Positions 13,610-21,585 are shown, counted from the stretch's first letter. The stretch is 21,585 nucleotides of DNA from Methanobacteriota archaeon (GCA_023399215.1 JAEWQJ010000052.1:1-21585); one strand, 5' to 3'. Notes: generated from the letters alone by a model not told the origin. Made by a program: numbers and translations.

Positions 13610-15515
13610 TCTTCTTGTAACCCGCATCTCCGGAGGGAAAATAAAGCCTGTATATGCAGATTTTGATCCCGAAAACCTGGAACTTGCAAGGCTCCTGATA
13701 GAAACTTTCGAACAGCATCTCGGAAAAACCTACGGGAATCTTCTGGCTGAACTTGATGGTTATGAGGAAATGAATTACCGTTTTATCAGGGGTCTTTCCC
13801 AGCTGCTTGGAAGGCGCACCGTTATAGAAACAGATGCAGCTGTTGACCCTTCTCTGGCGAGGGAAACAGTTTTTGAAGCCTGCGGAGGCATGGCACTTTC
13901 TCCTGCAGAGAGAAAAGAAACTCTGCAAAAAGCTGCAAAAAAGCTTTCAATTTCGGTAAAGGAACTTGAAAAGGCACTCTGGGCGGATCTTGAAGAAAAC
14001 CAGATAGTCAAAAGTTTTGTACCTATTTCTCCTGCAGAACTCCTAAAACAGTACAACATCTCTCTGACTCAGACCCTGCTTTTCCGTGCAGTTGACCTCG
14101 ACATCTGGATAAAAGGCGATTTTCAGAAAATCCTCTGGAAAATCCTTCGTTCAGGGCTTATGTATTCCCTTGAAGATACTGACGAGGAAAGAGGCAAAAT
14201 CGACAGAGAAATCAATAGAGAAAAAGAAGAAAAGGAAGGAAAAAACAGAGAAACCTTTGAAGAATTAAAAGCTGTCCACCTGCATCTTGACGGGCCTGCC
14301 TCTCTTTTTCGGATATCCGAACGCTATGGGGATTCCTTTGCAAAAATCTTTCCTGCGCTGCTGAGGTCAAAAGGCTGGAGGCTCAAGTCAGGCATTCTTC
14401 ACAAAGGTTACCAGGGAAAGCGCATCCTGAATTTTACCCTTGATGACTCGGAAAAGTTTTTCAAAATTACTCCTGAAGCAGCCGTGTACCCTGAGATCCT
14501 TTTGCCAGAGCTTCAAATTAAAGAAGAAAAGGAAAAATATGAAGCTGGGGAAGAAACCGGGAAAAAAGCCGGAGAAGAAGCTGAAAAAGAAGCCAGGATT
14601 GAGGAAATCGATGCCGAAGAAGCTGCCTATGACAGCACACTTGAGCAGATGTTTGGGAGCCTCAGTTTGGGAAGCTGGAAAATAAAAAGGGAGCCAACGA
14701 TTCTTAAAGCCGGAAAATACGCTTTTGTCCCGGACTTCTCTCTCCAGAGGGATGGGATAAGGGTATATCTGGAAATAGTGGGCTTCTGGACTCCCGAATA
14801 TCTAGAAAATAAGATTGAGAAGCTCAAACAGGTAAAGGAACCTGTAATTCTCCTGATTGACAGAAAACTCAAGTGTTCTGAAAAAGATTTTCCTTCGCAG
14901 GAAGTTATCTTCTTTGACAAAAAAATCCCGGCAAATGAAGTCATGCAGATACTCAGAAAGTACGAAGGAAAAAAGCTTTCAGAAGACCGGTCAAGACTGG
15001 AGAAAATGGAATTTCCAATTTCAGGAGAACTGGTAAACCTTGAAGAAATCGCAGCCGTGAAAGGGGTTCTGCCAGATGCCTTAAAGGAAGTAGTTGCAGA
15101 CAGGCTTGCAAAAGCCGGAGAACTGGAAAAAATCGAGGAGCTAGGAAAACCTGGAGAGTCAGAAAGGACTGGAGAGTTCAAAAAAGCAAGGGGTTTAGAG
15201 GAACTCAGGGAATCCAGAAAAGCCAAAGAATTCGGAAAAGCCGAAGAATTCGGAAAAGTCGAAGATCTGGAGAAATATCAAAATTACGTACTCCTTGAGA
15301 ATTACTTAATTCACAGACTGCTGCTTGAAAAAATAGATCGGGAACTTGGAAGACCGGGGGCAGTAGAAACTTACGCTGATGTGGTAAAGGTCTTTGAAGG
15401 TTTTGGGCTTGACCGCAGCCTTTACTATCCTGTGCTTGAACAGCTAGGGTATAAGGTAATATGGGCAGGGCTGAGTGAAGAGAATGCAAAGGTAAAAAAG
15501 GCGAAAAAAGTTTGA
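13596..15515 (+). CDS. Bax1 (binds archaeal XPB) structure-specific nuclease, apparent CTG start
   Basis: Nuclease partner of XPB; it cuts DNA near bubble junctions and tightens XPB's binding. The conserved start reads LLTSDLLVTRISGGKIKPVY from 13596; the first normal start, ATG 13770, would remove 58 conserved residues including this motif. CTG 13596 has GGAGG eight bases upstream, so I take it as the start (639 residues), overlapping the XPB gene by 14 bases. The nuclease core is VPDF...VYLEIVGFW with Asp380 and Glu393, a PD-(D/E)xK-like arrangement, then ENKIEKLKQ. Three charged low-complexity inserts interrupt the protein, at about 195-223, 308-343 and 508-560; the last contains six-residue repeats (KAKEFG, KAEEFG, KVEDLE). 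Family assignment firm; the start codon is inference. Confidence 0.9.
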   Translation: MLTSDLLVTRISGGKIKPVYADFDPENLELARLLIETFEQHLGKTYGNLLAELDGYEEMNYRFIRGLSQLLGRRTVIETDAAVDPSLARETVFEACGGMALSPAERKETLQKAAKKLSISVKELEKALWADLEENQIVKSFVPISPAELLKQYNISLTQTLLFRAVDLDIWIKGDFQKILWKILRSGLMYSLEDTDEERGKIDREINREKEEKEGKNRETFEELKAVHLHLDGPASLFRISERYGDSFAKIFPALLRSKGWRLKSGILHKGYQGKRILNFTLDDSEKFFKITPEAAVYPEILLPELQIKEEKEKYEAGEETGKKAGEEAEKEARIEEIDAEEAAYDSTLEQMFGSLSLGSWKIKREPTILKAGKYAFVPDFSLQRDGIRVYLEIVGFWTPEYLENKIEKLKQVKEPVILLIDRKLKCSEKDFPSQEVIFFDKKIPANEVMQILRKYEGKKLSEDRSRLEKMEFPISGELVNLEEIAAVKGVLPDALKEVVADRLAKAGELEKIEELGKPGESERTGEFKKARGLEELRESRKAKEFGKAEEFGKVEDLEKYQNYVLLENYLIHRLLLEKIDRELGRPGAVETYADVVKVFEGFGLDRSLYYPVLEQLGYKVIWAGLSEENAKVKKAKKV

Positions 15516-15520
15516 AATTT

Positions 15521-15546
15521 TTTGATTGTTTCAATCAAGCTTTTGT
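15521..15546 (+). terminator. Hairpin with T-rich tail after bax1
   Basis: TTGATTG (15522-15528) and CAATCAA (15532-15538) form a seven-base-pair stem with a TTT loop, six bases after the bax1 stop, followed by GCTTTTGTG and T-rich sequence. Likely the end of the XPB-Bax1 transcript. Confidence 0.55.
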
Positions 15547-15551
15547 GTTAA

Positions 15552-15623
15552 CCTTTTTGGGATTCTCTTAATATCTTTTGGAATTCATTTAGCATCTTTT
15601 GAAATTATCTTAACATCTTTTGG
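15552..15623. repeat. 21-bp tandem repeat, about 3.5 copies
   Basis: Units start at about 15552, 15573, 15594 and 15615 with the core ATCTTTTGGAATT. The last copy overlaps the stop codon end of the minus-strand methyltransferase (15610), so it lies between two converging genes and enters one of them. Confidence 0.7.
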
Positions 15624-16306
15624 AAAGAACTACTTCAACTGGCAAGCCCCATGCGAAAATTTCAACGGAATCAAGAACAGGAAAACAGGCTTCTTCCAGA
15701 GTTTTCCTGACAAAAATCGGTCTGCAGTCGACAAAATTCGGAAATTTTCTGTGGGCCCATTCGTAGAGCTTTATCATCAGAGTAGGGTCATCTTTCTGGT
15801 TCATGGCAACAACACAGAGTCTTCCGTCTTTTTTAAGCACTCTCAGGCATTCCTTTAATACCTCAGGGATCTCAGGAGTATCAAAAAGTTCAAGGGTAAA
15901 ACTCATGAAGATAGCATTAAAGGAACTGCCCGAGAAAGGAAGCTTAAGAGCATCTCCACATACAAGTTGTACCCTTTCTGATAAACACGCTTTTTCGACC
16001 TTCGATTGAGTAATATTACAACATTCCTTCAGAGATATCAAGTCCGTAGACTCTTCCCGAGTTTCCGACAGATCGGGAAATTTCGAGGATACACTGGCCT
16101 GTGCCAAAGCCTATTTCAAGAATTATTTCTCCCGGGGCGACATTCAGTTTATGCAGCCCAGCATCTCTGAATTTTTTTTCAAAAGGGTCGGCAAAGAAAT
16201 CGTACCATTTGCTCAGTTTGTCATAAGTTATTTTAGCTGACTTTTTTGACCGGGTAACTCTGCTGACATTAATTTGAAGCCCTTCCAGTTCCTGACCTTC
16301 CTCCAA
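15610..16306 (-). pseudogene. Class I SAM-dependent methyltransferase, broken by a +1 frameshift
   Basis: Two overlapping frames together make one UbiE-like methyltransferase. The first, from TTG 16306, has SAM motif I LEIGFGTGQ and motif II VYGLDISEGML, then stops at TAA 16018-16016. The second frame continues without loss as NITQSKVEKACLSERVQLVC and holds the next motif, GDALKLPFSGSSFNAIFMSF, and LRVLKKDGRLCVV, ending at 15610. Skipping the single T at 16018 (minus-strand TTG-T-AAT) restores about 231 residues. This could be a mutation, a sequencing error or, less likely, programmed shifting; the site lacks a good slippery pairing. Substrate unknown. No strong ribosome binding site precedes TTG 16306. 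Confidence 0.85.
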
Positions 16307-16423
16307 GAAGCCTCGAACCTTCTAACGCCGAAAATTTCTCATATATGAATGTTTTTTACATTGGAACGTTTTCACACCGAAAAGTCTTGATGTCTGATTT
16401 TCATCGCTCTTATTTTCTTATGT

Positions 16424-17314
16424 TTATGAAGAACTTGATTCCACATATTCCACACTCTTTTTTACAGGCTTGAAAAGTTTCATAAACTCATGCACGTCCT
16501 CTGGAAAATCCGTACTGACAGCAAGCCCTATTTCTTTTGCCTCGCCTGCTGAGAGTGGAGTGCTGTGGATCATTTCTCCGCTGACCAATTTTTCGACCAC
16601 TTCGTCGAGCCTGCTTTCCCCAGCCGGGCCTGGCTGGATTTTGCCTTCAAGAAGCTCTTTTGCAACATTTCTGGTGAATTTGAGGGCTTTTCTTGAGACA
16701 TCGCTCATAACAAGGGTGGTATCATCGGCTTTTTCCTTTTTTGCTTCTGCAGCATATATCCAGGAAGGGGCAGGGTACATCCCGCGAATAAAGTCTCCTA
16801 TCTGGGGATCGATTGGTCCGATAACCGCATCCTTATCCATTATGATTTCATTTGCTGCAAGGGCGATGATTGTGCCTCCTGACATCGAATAGTGAGGGAT
16901 AATCACTTTCGTGTTTTTCGGGTGCCTCCGCAGGGCGCGTGCGATCTGGATGCTGGAATGGAGCTGTCCGCCAGGCGTGTGCAGGATCAGCTCAAGCGGG
17001 TAATCCTTGTATTTTCTTATCCAGCGCAGGATCTGCTCGGCGTCTTCTTCATCTATGTACTGGTAGGCAGGCAGCCCGAAAAGAGAGATTGCCTCTCGCC
17101 TGTGAATCATAGTGAGCACCTTGCATCCGTGGCTTTTTTCCATAGCTTTTAGTTTTGTCATGCGCCGCAACCGGATTTGTTTTAGCTGTGACTGCGGGTA
17201 GATTATTGCATAAAGAAACAGAAGTACAAATAAAAGGGACATTAAATCCCAGAGACTAATTGTCGTGCTGTCAAGCGTAACCAGAATATTCCCCCAAAAG
17301 TCTCCCGCGGGCAC
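16424..17314 (-). CDS. Membrane-anchored ClpP-fold serine protease (SDH_protease family)
   Basis: A 296-residue protein with one N-terminal helix (about 20-40), a basic stretch (45-60), then a ClpP/SppA-like domain. HTPGG at 112-116 would form the oxyanion site, Ser145 in HYSMSGGT is the likely nucleophile, and GPIDPQIG (Asp169) follows as in the SDH proteinase family (PF01972). The likely role is cleavage of membrane or misfolded proteins at the inner face. The start is GTG 17314; the only nearby ribosome-binding-like sequence is weak (AAAGGTG overlapping the start). It may form a minus-strand group with the SMR gene, though 187 bases separate them. The C-terminus ends in SSSS. Confidence 0.9.
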   Translation of the reverse strand: MPAGDFWGNILVTLDSTTISLWDLMSLLFVLLFLYAIIYPQSQLKQIRLRRMTKLKAMEKSHGCKVLTMIHRREAISLFGLPAYQYIDEEDAEQILRWIRKYKDYPLELILHTPGGQLHSSIQIARALRRHPKNTKVIIPHYSMSGGTIIALAANEIIMDKDAVIGPIDPQIGDFIRGMYPAPSWIYAAEAKKEKADDTTLVMSDVSRKALKFTRNVAKELLEGKIQPGPAGESRLDEVVEKLVSGEMIHSTPLSAGEAKEIGLAVSTDFPEDVHEFMKLFKPVKKSVEYVESSSS

Positions 17315-17501
17315 CTTTAAAGCTAATTTTTGACCACTTGATCAAAAGGTAAGATAAAATCGGAACTGAAAAAGCCCTCGGGTTTAATCCCATGATAAAT
17401 TGTCTTGCAGGTTTTTAATTTTTGGCTCCTACTGCAGAAAAAGGTCTCCTTCAAGGAGTACAGGAAAGGCCCTGAAAAAGAACAGGAATTCTGTAATTGT
17501 A

Positions 17502-17819
17502 TCATGAAGAAATTATTTTGAGCCCGATTATCCCTGAGAATATAAGAATAATGCAGAAAGCCCTGGCAAAGTCCATGGGTTCATTAAAGAGCAGGACACC
17601 AAGAATTGTAGTGCCTATAATCCCAATTCCGGTCCAGACTGCATAGCTGGTTCCTATTGGCAGAGTCTTCAGGGATTGGGAAAGAAAATAGAAGCTAAGA
17701 AACATGCACACGACGGTAAGAATGCTTGGATAAAGCTTCGTGAAACCTTCTGTATATTTCAGCCCTATTGCCCAGGCTGCTTCAAAAAGACCTGCGATAA
17801 AAAGGAAGACCCATTCCAT
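17502..17819 (-). CDS. SMR-family exporter of the Gdx/SugE type
   Basis: A 105-residue, four-helix transporter working as a dimer, exchanging protons for a small cation. Glu13 in FIAGLFEAAWAIGLKYT is the conserved central charge, and LKTLPIGTSYAVWTGIG in the third region is typical of the SugE/Gdx branch, whose members export guanidinium. I chose ATG 17819 because it gives the usual 105-residue length and the MEWVFLFIAGLFE start; a longer frame from 17876 adds 19 non-family residues. TTGGGAACG before this ATG is only a weak ribosome binding site. I looked for a guanidine riboswitch upstream and saw none. Confidence 0.9.
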   Translation of the reverse strand: MEWVFLFIAGLFEAAWAIGLKYTEGFTKLYPSILTVVCMFLSFYFLSQSLKTLPIGTSYAVWTGIGIIGTTILGVLLFNEPMDFARAFCIILIFSGIIGLKIISS

Positions 17820-18029
17820 TTTCGTTCCCAACCTGCTTATGTAAATTTTAAGAGTTACTGTAAGGATAGAAGTCAAAAAGTGTAAAAAGCCTTTTTCTTC
17901 TTATAACCTTGCTTGCGAAAAGCCTGGAAAAGACTGTCCGTTTCTAAAAAGTACAATAATGAATAGTAAACTCAGATTTAATAAACCAGCAAAAACAAAA
18001 ATTAAAAATCAAAAATTATAATTCGGGAC

Positions 18030-18146
18030 TGGGAATCAAAACTGGGAATCAAAACTGGGAATCAAAACTGGAAATCAGAACTAAAAATCAGAACTAAAAA
18101 TTAGAACTAAAAATTAGAACTAAAAATCAGAACCGAATATTAGAAT
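18030..18146. repeat. 13-bp tandem repeat, nine copies
   Basis: Nine units of 13 bp from TGGGAATCAAAAC at 18030 drift gradually to TAAAAATTAGAAC and then decay. The gradual change along the array suggests stepwise duplication. It lies before the radical SAM gene and is not translated there: 13 is not a multiple of three and stops occur in all frames. Confidence 0.85.
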
Positions 18147-18187
18147 TGAAACCCGGAAGAAACAGACAATAAGCCTTTAACCCATGT

Positions 18188-18200
18188 GGAATAATATTCC
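18188..18200. promoter_or_regulatory. Perfect palindrome just before the radical SAM start
   Basis: GGAATAATATTCC at 18188-18200 is a perfect 13-base inverted repeat ending three bases before the ATG at 18204. It occupies the place of a ribosome binding site, and none other is present. It could be an operator or an RNA hairpin controlling translation. Confidence 0.4.
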
Positions 18201-18203
18201 AGT

Positions 18204-19292
18204 ATGGCAGCCCCGAAGTACCTGAAACGTTACTTCAAGGTGCAGAGAGATGAAATGCCTGCCTTTTTTAAGATAACCGAAAGAATCCCGGTCCAGTTTG
18301 ATCCAGGCATGCAGCTTGAAGAACTCAGGAAAATCCATGGTAACGAGATCGAAGAGTACCGAAAACTCAAAGAAGACCTTGAACTAGAAGCCGCGGAAGC
18401 CCTTGACTATAAAAATGCAAATGACAGGCTGGCATTTATTACCAGAAGCTTCCTGGAACTTCCAAAAGCCAGTCCCTCTCTTCTTGACCTTAAAGTTGAG
18501 ATTGTGGACAAAATGCTGGAAAAATGCCAGTGCTGCGGTTGGCGCTGTGAGGTTAACAGGAAAGCCGGCGAAAAAGGCTTCTGCAGGCTGACAGACCTTT
18601 CCAATTACGCTTCTGAGTTCCTGCACATGGGAGAAGAGCCTGAGCTTGTACCATCTCACACGATCTTTTTTACAGGCTGTACTTTTGCCTGCGTTTACTG
18701 CCAGAACTGGGATATTTCAACCTGCCCTGATGCCGGAATTCGAATCGAGCCAAGGAAACTTGCAAAACTAATCGACCTTCGGAGAATGCACGGGGCAAGG
18801 AACGTAAATTTCGTTACCCCGACTCCGCACGCGCATACTGTCCTTAAGATAGTCCGGGAAATCTCTGTAAATACGCCTGTGGTCTGGAACTCAAATATGT
18901 ATCATTCCCCGGAAATTGCAGAAATCCTCGAAGGGATTGTAGACGTTTACCTTGGAGATTTCAAGTACGGAAACGATGTATGCGCCCGGAAATACTCAAA
19001 AATCAAAAATTATCTGGAAATCGTGCAGCCTAATTTCGAATTCGCCTACAAAACCTCAGAAATTCTCCTTCGCCATCTTGTCCTGCCTGGCCATCTGGAA
19101 TGCTGTACAAGGCCGATTGCCGAATGGGTTGCAAAACATATTCCGCAAATCAGGTTCAATCTCATGTTCCAGTACAGGCCATGCTATCGGGCTATGGAGT
19201 ATCCGGATATTGGACGCCGCCTGACTCCGGAAGAAGAATCTAAGGCGGTCGATATTGTGAGAGAGGCAGGGATTGAAGATTTACTGGTCTGA
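18204..19292 (+). CDS. PflX-like radical SAM protein (COG1313)
   Basis: A 362-residue iron-sulfur enzyme. The radical SAM cluster motif Cx3Cx2C is Cys159, Cys163 and Cys166 in TGCTFACVYCQNWD. A second cysteine group lies before it (Cys108, 110, 111, 115 and 127 in CQCCGWRCEV...GFC), as in COG1313 proteins, which resemble pyruvate formate-lyase activating enzymes. NVNFVTPTPH and VWNSNMY are also typical of that group. The first 100 residues are a helical, charged extension. The biological substrate of this family is unsettled, so activation of a glycyl-radical enzyme is only a possibility. No partner gene is next to it. It is read away from the SMR gene. Confidence 0.9.
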   Translation: MAAPKYLKRYFKVQRDEMPAFFKITERIPVQFDPGMQLEELRKIHGNEIEEYRKLKEDLELEAAEALDYKNANDRLAFITRSFLELPKASPSLLDLKVEIVDKMLEKCQCCGWRCEVNRKAGEKGFCRLTDLSNYASEFLHMGEEPELVPSHTIFFTGCTFACVYCQNWDISTCPDAGIRIEPRKLAKLIDLRRMHGARNVNFVTPTPHAHTVLKIVREISVNTPVVWNSNMYHSPEIAEILEGIVDVYLGDFKYGNDVCARKYSKIKNYLEIVQPNFEFAYKTSEILLRHLVLPGHLECCTRPIAEWVAKHIPQIRFNLMFQYRPCYRAMEYPDIGRRLTPEEESKAVDIVREAGIEDLLV

Positions 19293-19445
19293 TATAGAAT
19301 ATTGATCTGATAAAAATAATACTGGTCTGATCACAGCATAAGTACAACACAGTGTTAGATATAGTTGGATCTTTGATGTAGTTAGATACTATTAAGCAAA
19401 GTCGGCCTATTATTGGTCGAGATTTTATTTCTAGCGCACTCCCGC

Positions 19446-20186
19446 TTAAGTCCGAAACATTATTGCATGATACTTATATTCGTAGTACATTGATTGTATA
19501 TAGCGCATCTCAAAACCGTGTTTGTTTGCAATTTTCTGGATTTTGTAAGGATTATGGGTAAAACCGTAAATGTTTTTCGGACGGTTTTTTAAGGCCGCCG
19601 ATATTGAACTCTGAAAATCGCAACCTACTCTGTACAAAGCTTTTAACAGCCCTGCATTCGGTGCAAATACTCCCAGTTTCCACAATGGATATAACCGCGG
19701 GTCCAGCATGTCAAAAAAGACTATTTTACCATCTGAATTGAGATGTTCTGATGCTTTAGCAATAAAGGCGTCAATTTCTTGAAACGATAAGTACTGGATT
19801 ACTCCGGCTGCAGTTATTCGATCAAAAGTTGAGTCCAGGTTTTCCCAGAGTATTTCATGATCAGCAAGGATAAGATCAATGTTATTACATTTTTTTTCCC
19901 TGATCCTTTTACTTGCTTCGCCAAGCATGGATGGGGAAAAATCCACTCCTAAAAGCTGTTCATATTCAGGGGCATAGTAAGTCAGAAGTTCTGCAGAGCC
20001 GCACCCGAAGTCAAGAAGCGTTTTGCCTCCGTCAAGGTGGAATAATTTTTCCCTGGCTTCCAGAGCAAGAAATTCCTCAGATGAATATCTGTGCCCCCCG
20101 CGTGTCTTATCTTTAAAAAAATCTTCCCAGACATTCTTTGGCTTTGTATGCGTTTTTTCCATCTTTGTTCTACTTTCTACTTCCAT
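19446..20186 (-). CDS. Class I SAM-dependent methyltransferase
   Basis: A 246-residue soluble protein. Motif I is TLLDFGCGSAELL, motif II LLGVDFSPSML, then DLILADHEILWENLDSTFDRITAAGVIQYL and the post-motif strand GKIVFFDML. The substrate is not evident; the C-terminal part (Tyr-rich, MYYEYKYHAIMF) may form the substrate site. GGGAGAAGGGG just before the ATG at 20186 is a strong ribosome binding site, and TTATATAAAG at about 20214-20223 (minus strand) is a good TATA box. Single gene. It is not a close copy of the broken methyltransferase at 15610-16306. Confidence 0.9.
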   Translation of the reverse strand: MEVESRTKMEKTHTKPKNVWEDFFKDKTRGGHRYSSEEFLALEAREKLFHLDGGKTLLDFGCGSAELLTYYAPEYEQLLGVDFSPSMLGEASKRIREKKCNNIDLILADHEILWENLDSTFDRITAAGVIQYLSFQEIDAFIAKASEHLNSDGKIVFFDMLDPRLYPLWKLGVFAPNAGLLKALYRVGCDFQSSISAALKNRPKNIYGFTHNPYKIQKIANKHGFEMRYIQSMYYEYKYHAIMFRT

Positions 20187-20261
20187 ACCCCTTCTCCCTT
20201 AGTATAATTTTTACTTTATATAATTATTTAATCTATTTTTTAGTAAAGATACTATGTATTA

Positions 20262-20279
20262 ATTACATTAATTTGTAAT
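20262..20279. promoter_or_regulatory. Inverted repeat in the divergent region before mtbC
   Basis: ATTACA (20262-20267) and TGTAAT (20274-20279) face each other over six bases, between the methyltransferase promoter and mtbC. It could bind a dimeric regulator. The rest of 20280-20640 is AT-rich, with no gene seen. Confidence 0.3.
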
Positions 20280-20650
20280 GAAGTAACCAGAGACTTACAA
20301 TTAATTTATTAATAGAAAAATAGCGTATTCTGTTTTCTTCCAGAAAGACTCTCCAGGTCCCCTTATCTTAAGGACAGAACACTATTTTCTTAACTCCCCT
20401 CTAATACTCCTATTTTTAATAATGAAATATATACTTGATCTCTGAAAAGATAATGTTACTGAAAAACGCTAAGCTGAGGAGCTATATACAGTACAAATTC
20501 CCGAAATTCCCTTAGTATCAAAGTTTTTTTAAACATTATTAAAAAATTTAAAAGTTAAAAAATTTTATAAAAATTTTTGTGTTATTCTTTTTCCATTCTA
20601 TTTGTTATTTCCTTTATATTTTTTATATCTTATTATATACTTTTAGAAAG

Positions 20651-20663
20651 GTATATATATAAT
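20651..20663 (+). promoter_or_regulatory. Probable mtbC promoter (TATA box)
   Basis: GTATATATATAAT at 20651-20663 is the best TATA box before mtbC. Transcription would start near 20683, giving a leader of about 60 nt. TATAC..GTATA around the box could also pair. Confidence 0.5.
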
Positions 20664-20745
20664 CAATAGGAACTAACTTACCGTCTTCCTAGTTGATATA
20701 CGAAGAAAAATATCAGTTACTTTCAGATAATGAAGGGACAGAAAA

Positions 20746-21390
20746 ATGGCAGATACAGAAGGATTACTCCTCGAGATTGCTGATGCGGTAATCTCCTGTA
20801 AAAAAGAAAAAGTAATCGAAATGGTAGGAAAAGCAAAGTTAAAGCTTCCCCCAGAAGAGATCATTGACAAAGGTCTTTCTGCAGGCATGAACCAGGTAGG
20901 AATTCTTTTTGAGAGAGGGAAACTTTTCCTGCCCCATGTGATGATGGCAGCTGATGCAATGACTGCTGGGGTAAAGCTTCTTGAAGAAGATTTACCAGCA
21001 GGCACACAGGAAAAGAAACTGGGGGTTATAGTAAACGGAACTGTCGAGGGCGACGTCCATGATATCGGCAAGTCAATAGTCTCTACTATGCTCCAGTCCT
21101 CAGGTTTTGAAGTTTATGATCTTGGCAGGGATGTGCCTACAAGGAATTTCGTAGAAAAGGCAAAGGAAATCAATGCTGATATGATCGGAATTTCCGCCCT
21201 TATGACGACAACTCTTCAGGGGCAGAGGGATGTAATTGAACTCCTCAAGGAAGAAGGGCTCAGAGACAAAGTAAAGGTTATGGTAGGTGGAGCCCCTGCG
21301 ACCCAGTCTTGGGCTGACAAAATCGGTGCAGACTGCTATGCTGAAAATACAAGTGAAGCCGTGGCAAAAGCAAAAGAGCTGCTGCTATAA
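20746..21390 (+). CDS. mtbC: Dimethylamine corrinoid protein MtbC
   Basis: Carries a methyl group from dimethylamine on its corrinoid cofactor, passing it toward coenzyme M and methanogenesis. A 214-residue cytoplasmic protein: helical N-terminal cap domain (1-88) with FLPHVMMAADAM, then the B12-binding domain with D103-V-H105-D-I-G108, in which His105 is the lower cobalt ligand, followed by the ISALMTTTLQ and VMVGGAP motifs. AAGGGACA before the ATG at 20746 is a modest ribosome binding site. The pairing with mtbB, 72 bases downstream, distinguishes it from the related mono- and trimethylamine corrinoid proteins. Confidence 0.93.
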   Translation: MADTEGLLLEIADAVISCKKEKVIEMVGKAKLKLPPEEIIDKGLSAGMNQVGILFERGKLFLPHVMMAADAMTAGVKLLEEDLPAGTQEKKLGVIVNGTVEGDVHDIGKSIVSTMLQSSGFEVYDLGRDVPTRNFVEKAKEINADMIGISALMTTTLQGQRDVIELLKEEGLRDKVKVMVGGAPATQSWADKIGADCYAENTSEAVAKAKELLL

Positions 21391-21462
21391 GCCTCAACTC
21401 TCAATAAAACTTGTCAATAAAATTTGTGGTCTAAACTAAGTTTTTCGAAAGGAGAATTAAAA

Positions 21463-21585
21463 ATGGCAACTGAATACGCTTTGCGTATGGGAGACGGTAA
21501 ACGTATCTACCTTACCAAAGAAAAGATCGTGTCTGAAATTGAAGCCGGGACTGCAAATGCTGCCGATCTCGGTGAAATTCCTGCA
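21463..21585 (+). CDS. mtbB: Dimethylamine methyltransferase MtbB, start only (cut by window edge)
   Basis: The first 41 codons, from ATG 21463, read MATEYALRMGDGKRIYLTKE and on to GEIPA at the edge, which I recognise as the MtbB N-terminus. MtbB moves a methyl group from dimethylamine to MtbC, and its full gene contains an in-frame TAG read as pyrrolysine; that codon lies beyond this window. AAAGGAG at 21448-21454, eight bases before the ATG, is a strong ribosome binding site, better than that of mtbC, in keeping with a co-transcribed second gene. Confidence 0.92.
   Translation, partial: MATEYALRMGDGKRIYLTKEKIVSEIEAGTANAADLGEIPA

Noticed and set aside
14627..15226. Minus-strand 199-codon frame opposite bax1
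   Set aside because: Ser-rich shadow of Glu/Lys-rich bax1 codons, no recognisable family.
16010..16025. Programmed +1 frameshift in the methyltransferase
   Set aside because: The P-site codon TTG would not re-pair well one base on, and no stimulatory element is evident; mutation or sequence error is simpler.
17820..17990. Guanidine riboswitch upstream of the Gdx-like gene
   Set aside because: No ACGR-loop hairpins or other known guanidine motif could be seen by eye.
20730..20783. Short frame starting 16 bases before mtbC and overlapping it
   Set aside because: No ribosome binding site of its own; its ATG lies within the leader sequence serving mtbC, and the 17-residue product is unremarkable.

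Overview
The window looks like chromosomal DNA from a Methanosarcina-type methanogenic archaeon. The strongest reason is the right edge, where a dimethylamine corrinoid protein (mtbC) is followed by the start of the dimethylamine methyltransferase gene mtbB. Supporting signs are an archaeal XPB helicase/Bax1 nuclease pair, archaeal TATA boxes about 25 bases ahead of starts, long AT-rich intergenic regions and moderate GC. No transposase, phage gene, CRISPR array, tRNA or rRNA was seen.

Layout. 1-210 is an 18-bp tandem repeat array. 505-1593 is a polytopic membrane protein. 1907-2215(-) is a Nudix hydrolase whose conserved N-terminus runs upstream of any normal start. 2631-2726 is a possible 31-residue membrane peptide, 2886-3500 an unrecognised protein and 3629-3895(-) a small membrane protein. 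4269-5561 is an AGCS sodium/alanine symporter, also lacking a normal start for its first helix. 5824-9579 is a three-gene operon: a secreted, membrane-anchored protein with S-layer-related repeat domains, an FtsX/MacB-type permease and a LolD/MacB-type ATPase. About 1.35 kb without protein genes follows; it carries two paralogous structured RNA genes of about 190 nt. 10928-11650 holds a DUF4177-like protein and an AhpD-like protein, both on the minus strand. 12104-15515 is the XPB-Bax1 repair pair. 15610-16306(-) is a frameshifted methyltransferase, 16424-17314(-) a membrane-anchored ClpP-fold protease and 17502-17819(-) a Gdx/SugE-type SMR exporter. 18204-19292 is a PflX-like radical SAM protein and 19446-20186(-) another methyltransferase. 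20746 to the end is mtbC-mtbB.

How genes work together. The three-gene operon resembles a MacB-like machine in which a surface protein takes the periplasmic partner's place. XPB and Bax1 are known partners in archaeal DNA repair, and here their reading frames overlap. MtbC carries the methyl group that MtbB takes from dimethylamine.

The main points for a second look are: (1) the duplicated RNA gene, with identical TATA regions and a compensated terminal helix; (2) a probable CUG start for Bax1 behind a good Shine-Dalgarno sequence, and two further genes (Nudix, AGCS) whose homologous N-termini extend past any ATG/GTG/TTG; (3) charged tandem-repeat extensions, each of different unit length, at the N-termini of all three genes of the ABC operon; (4) an unusual density of short tandem duplications at gene borders.
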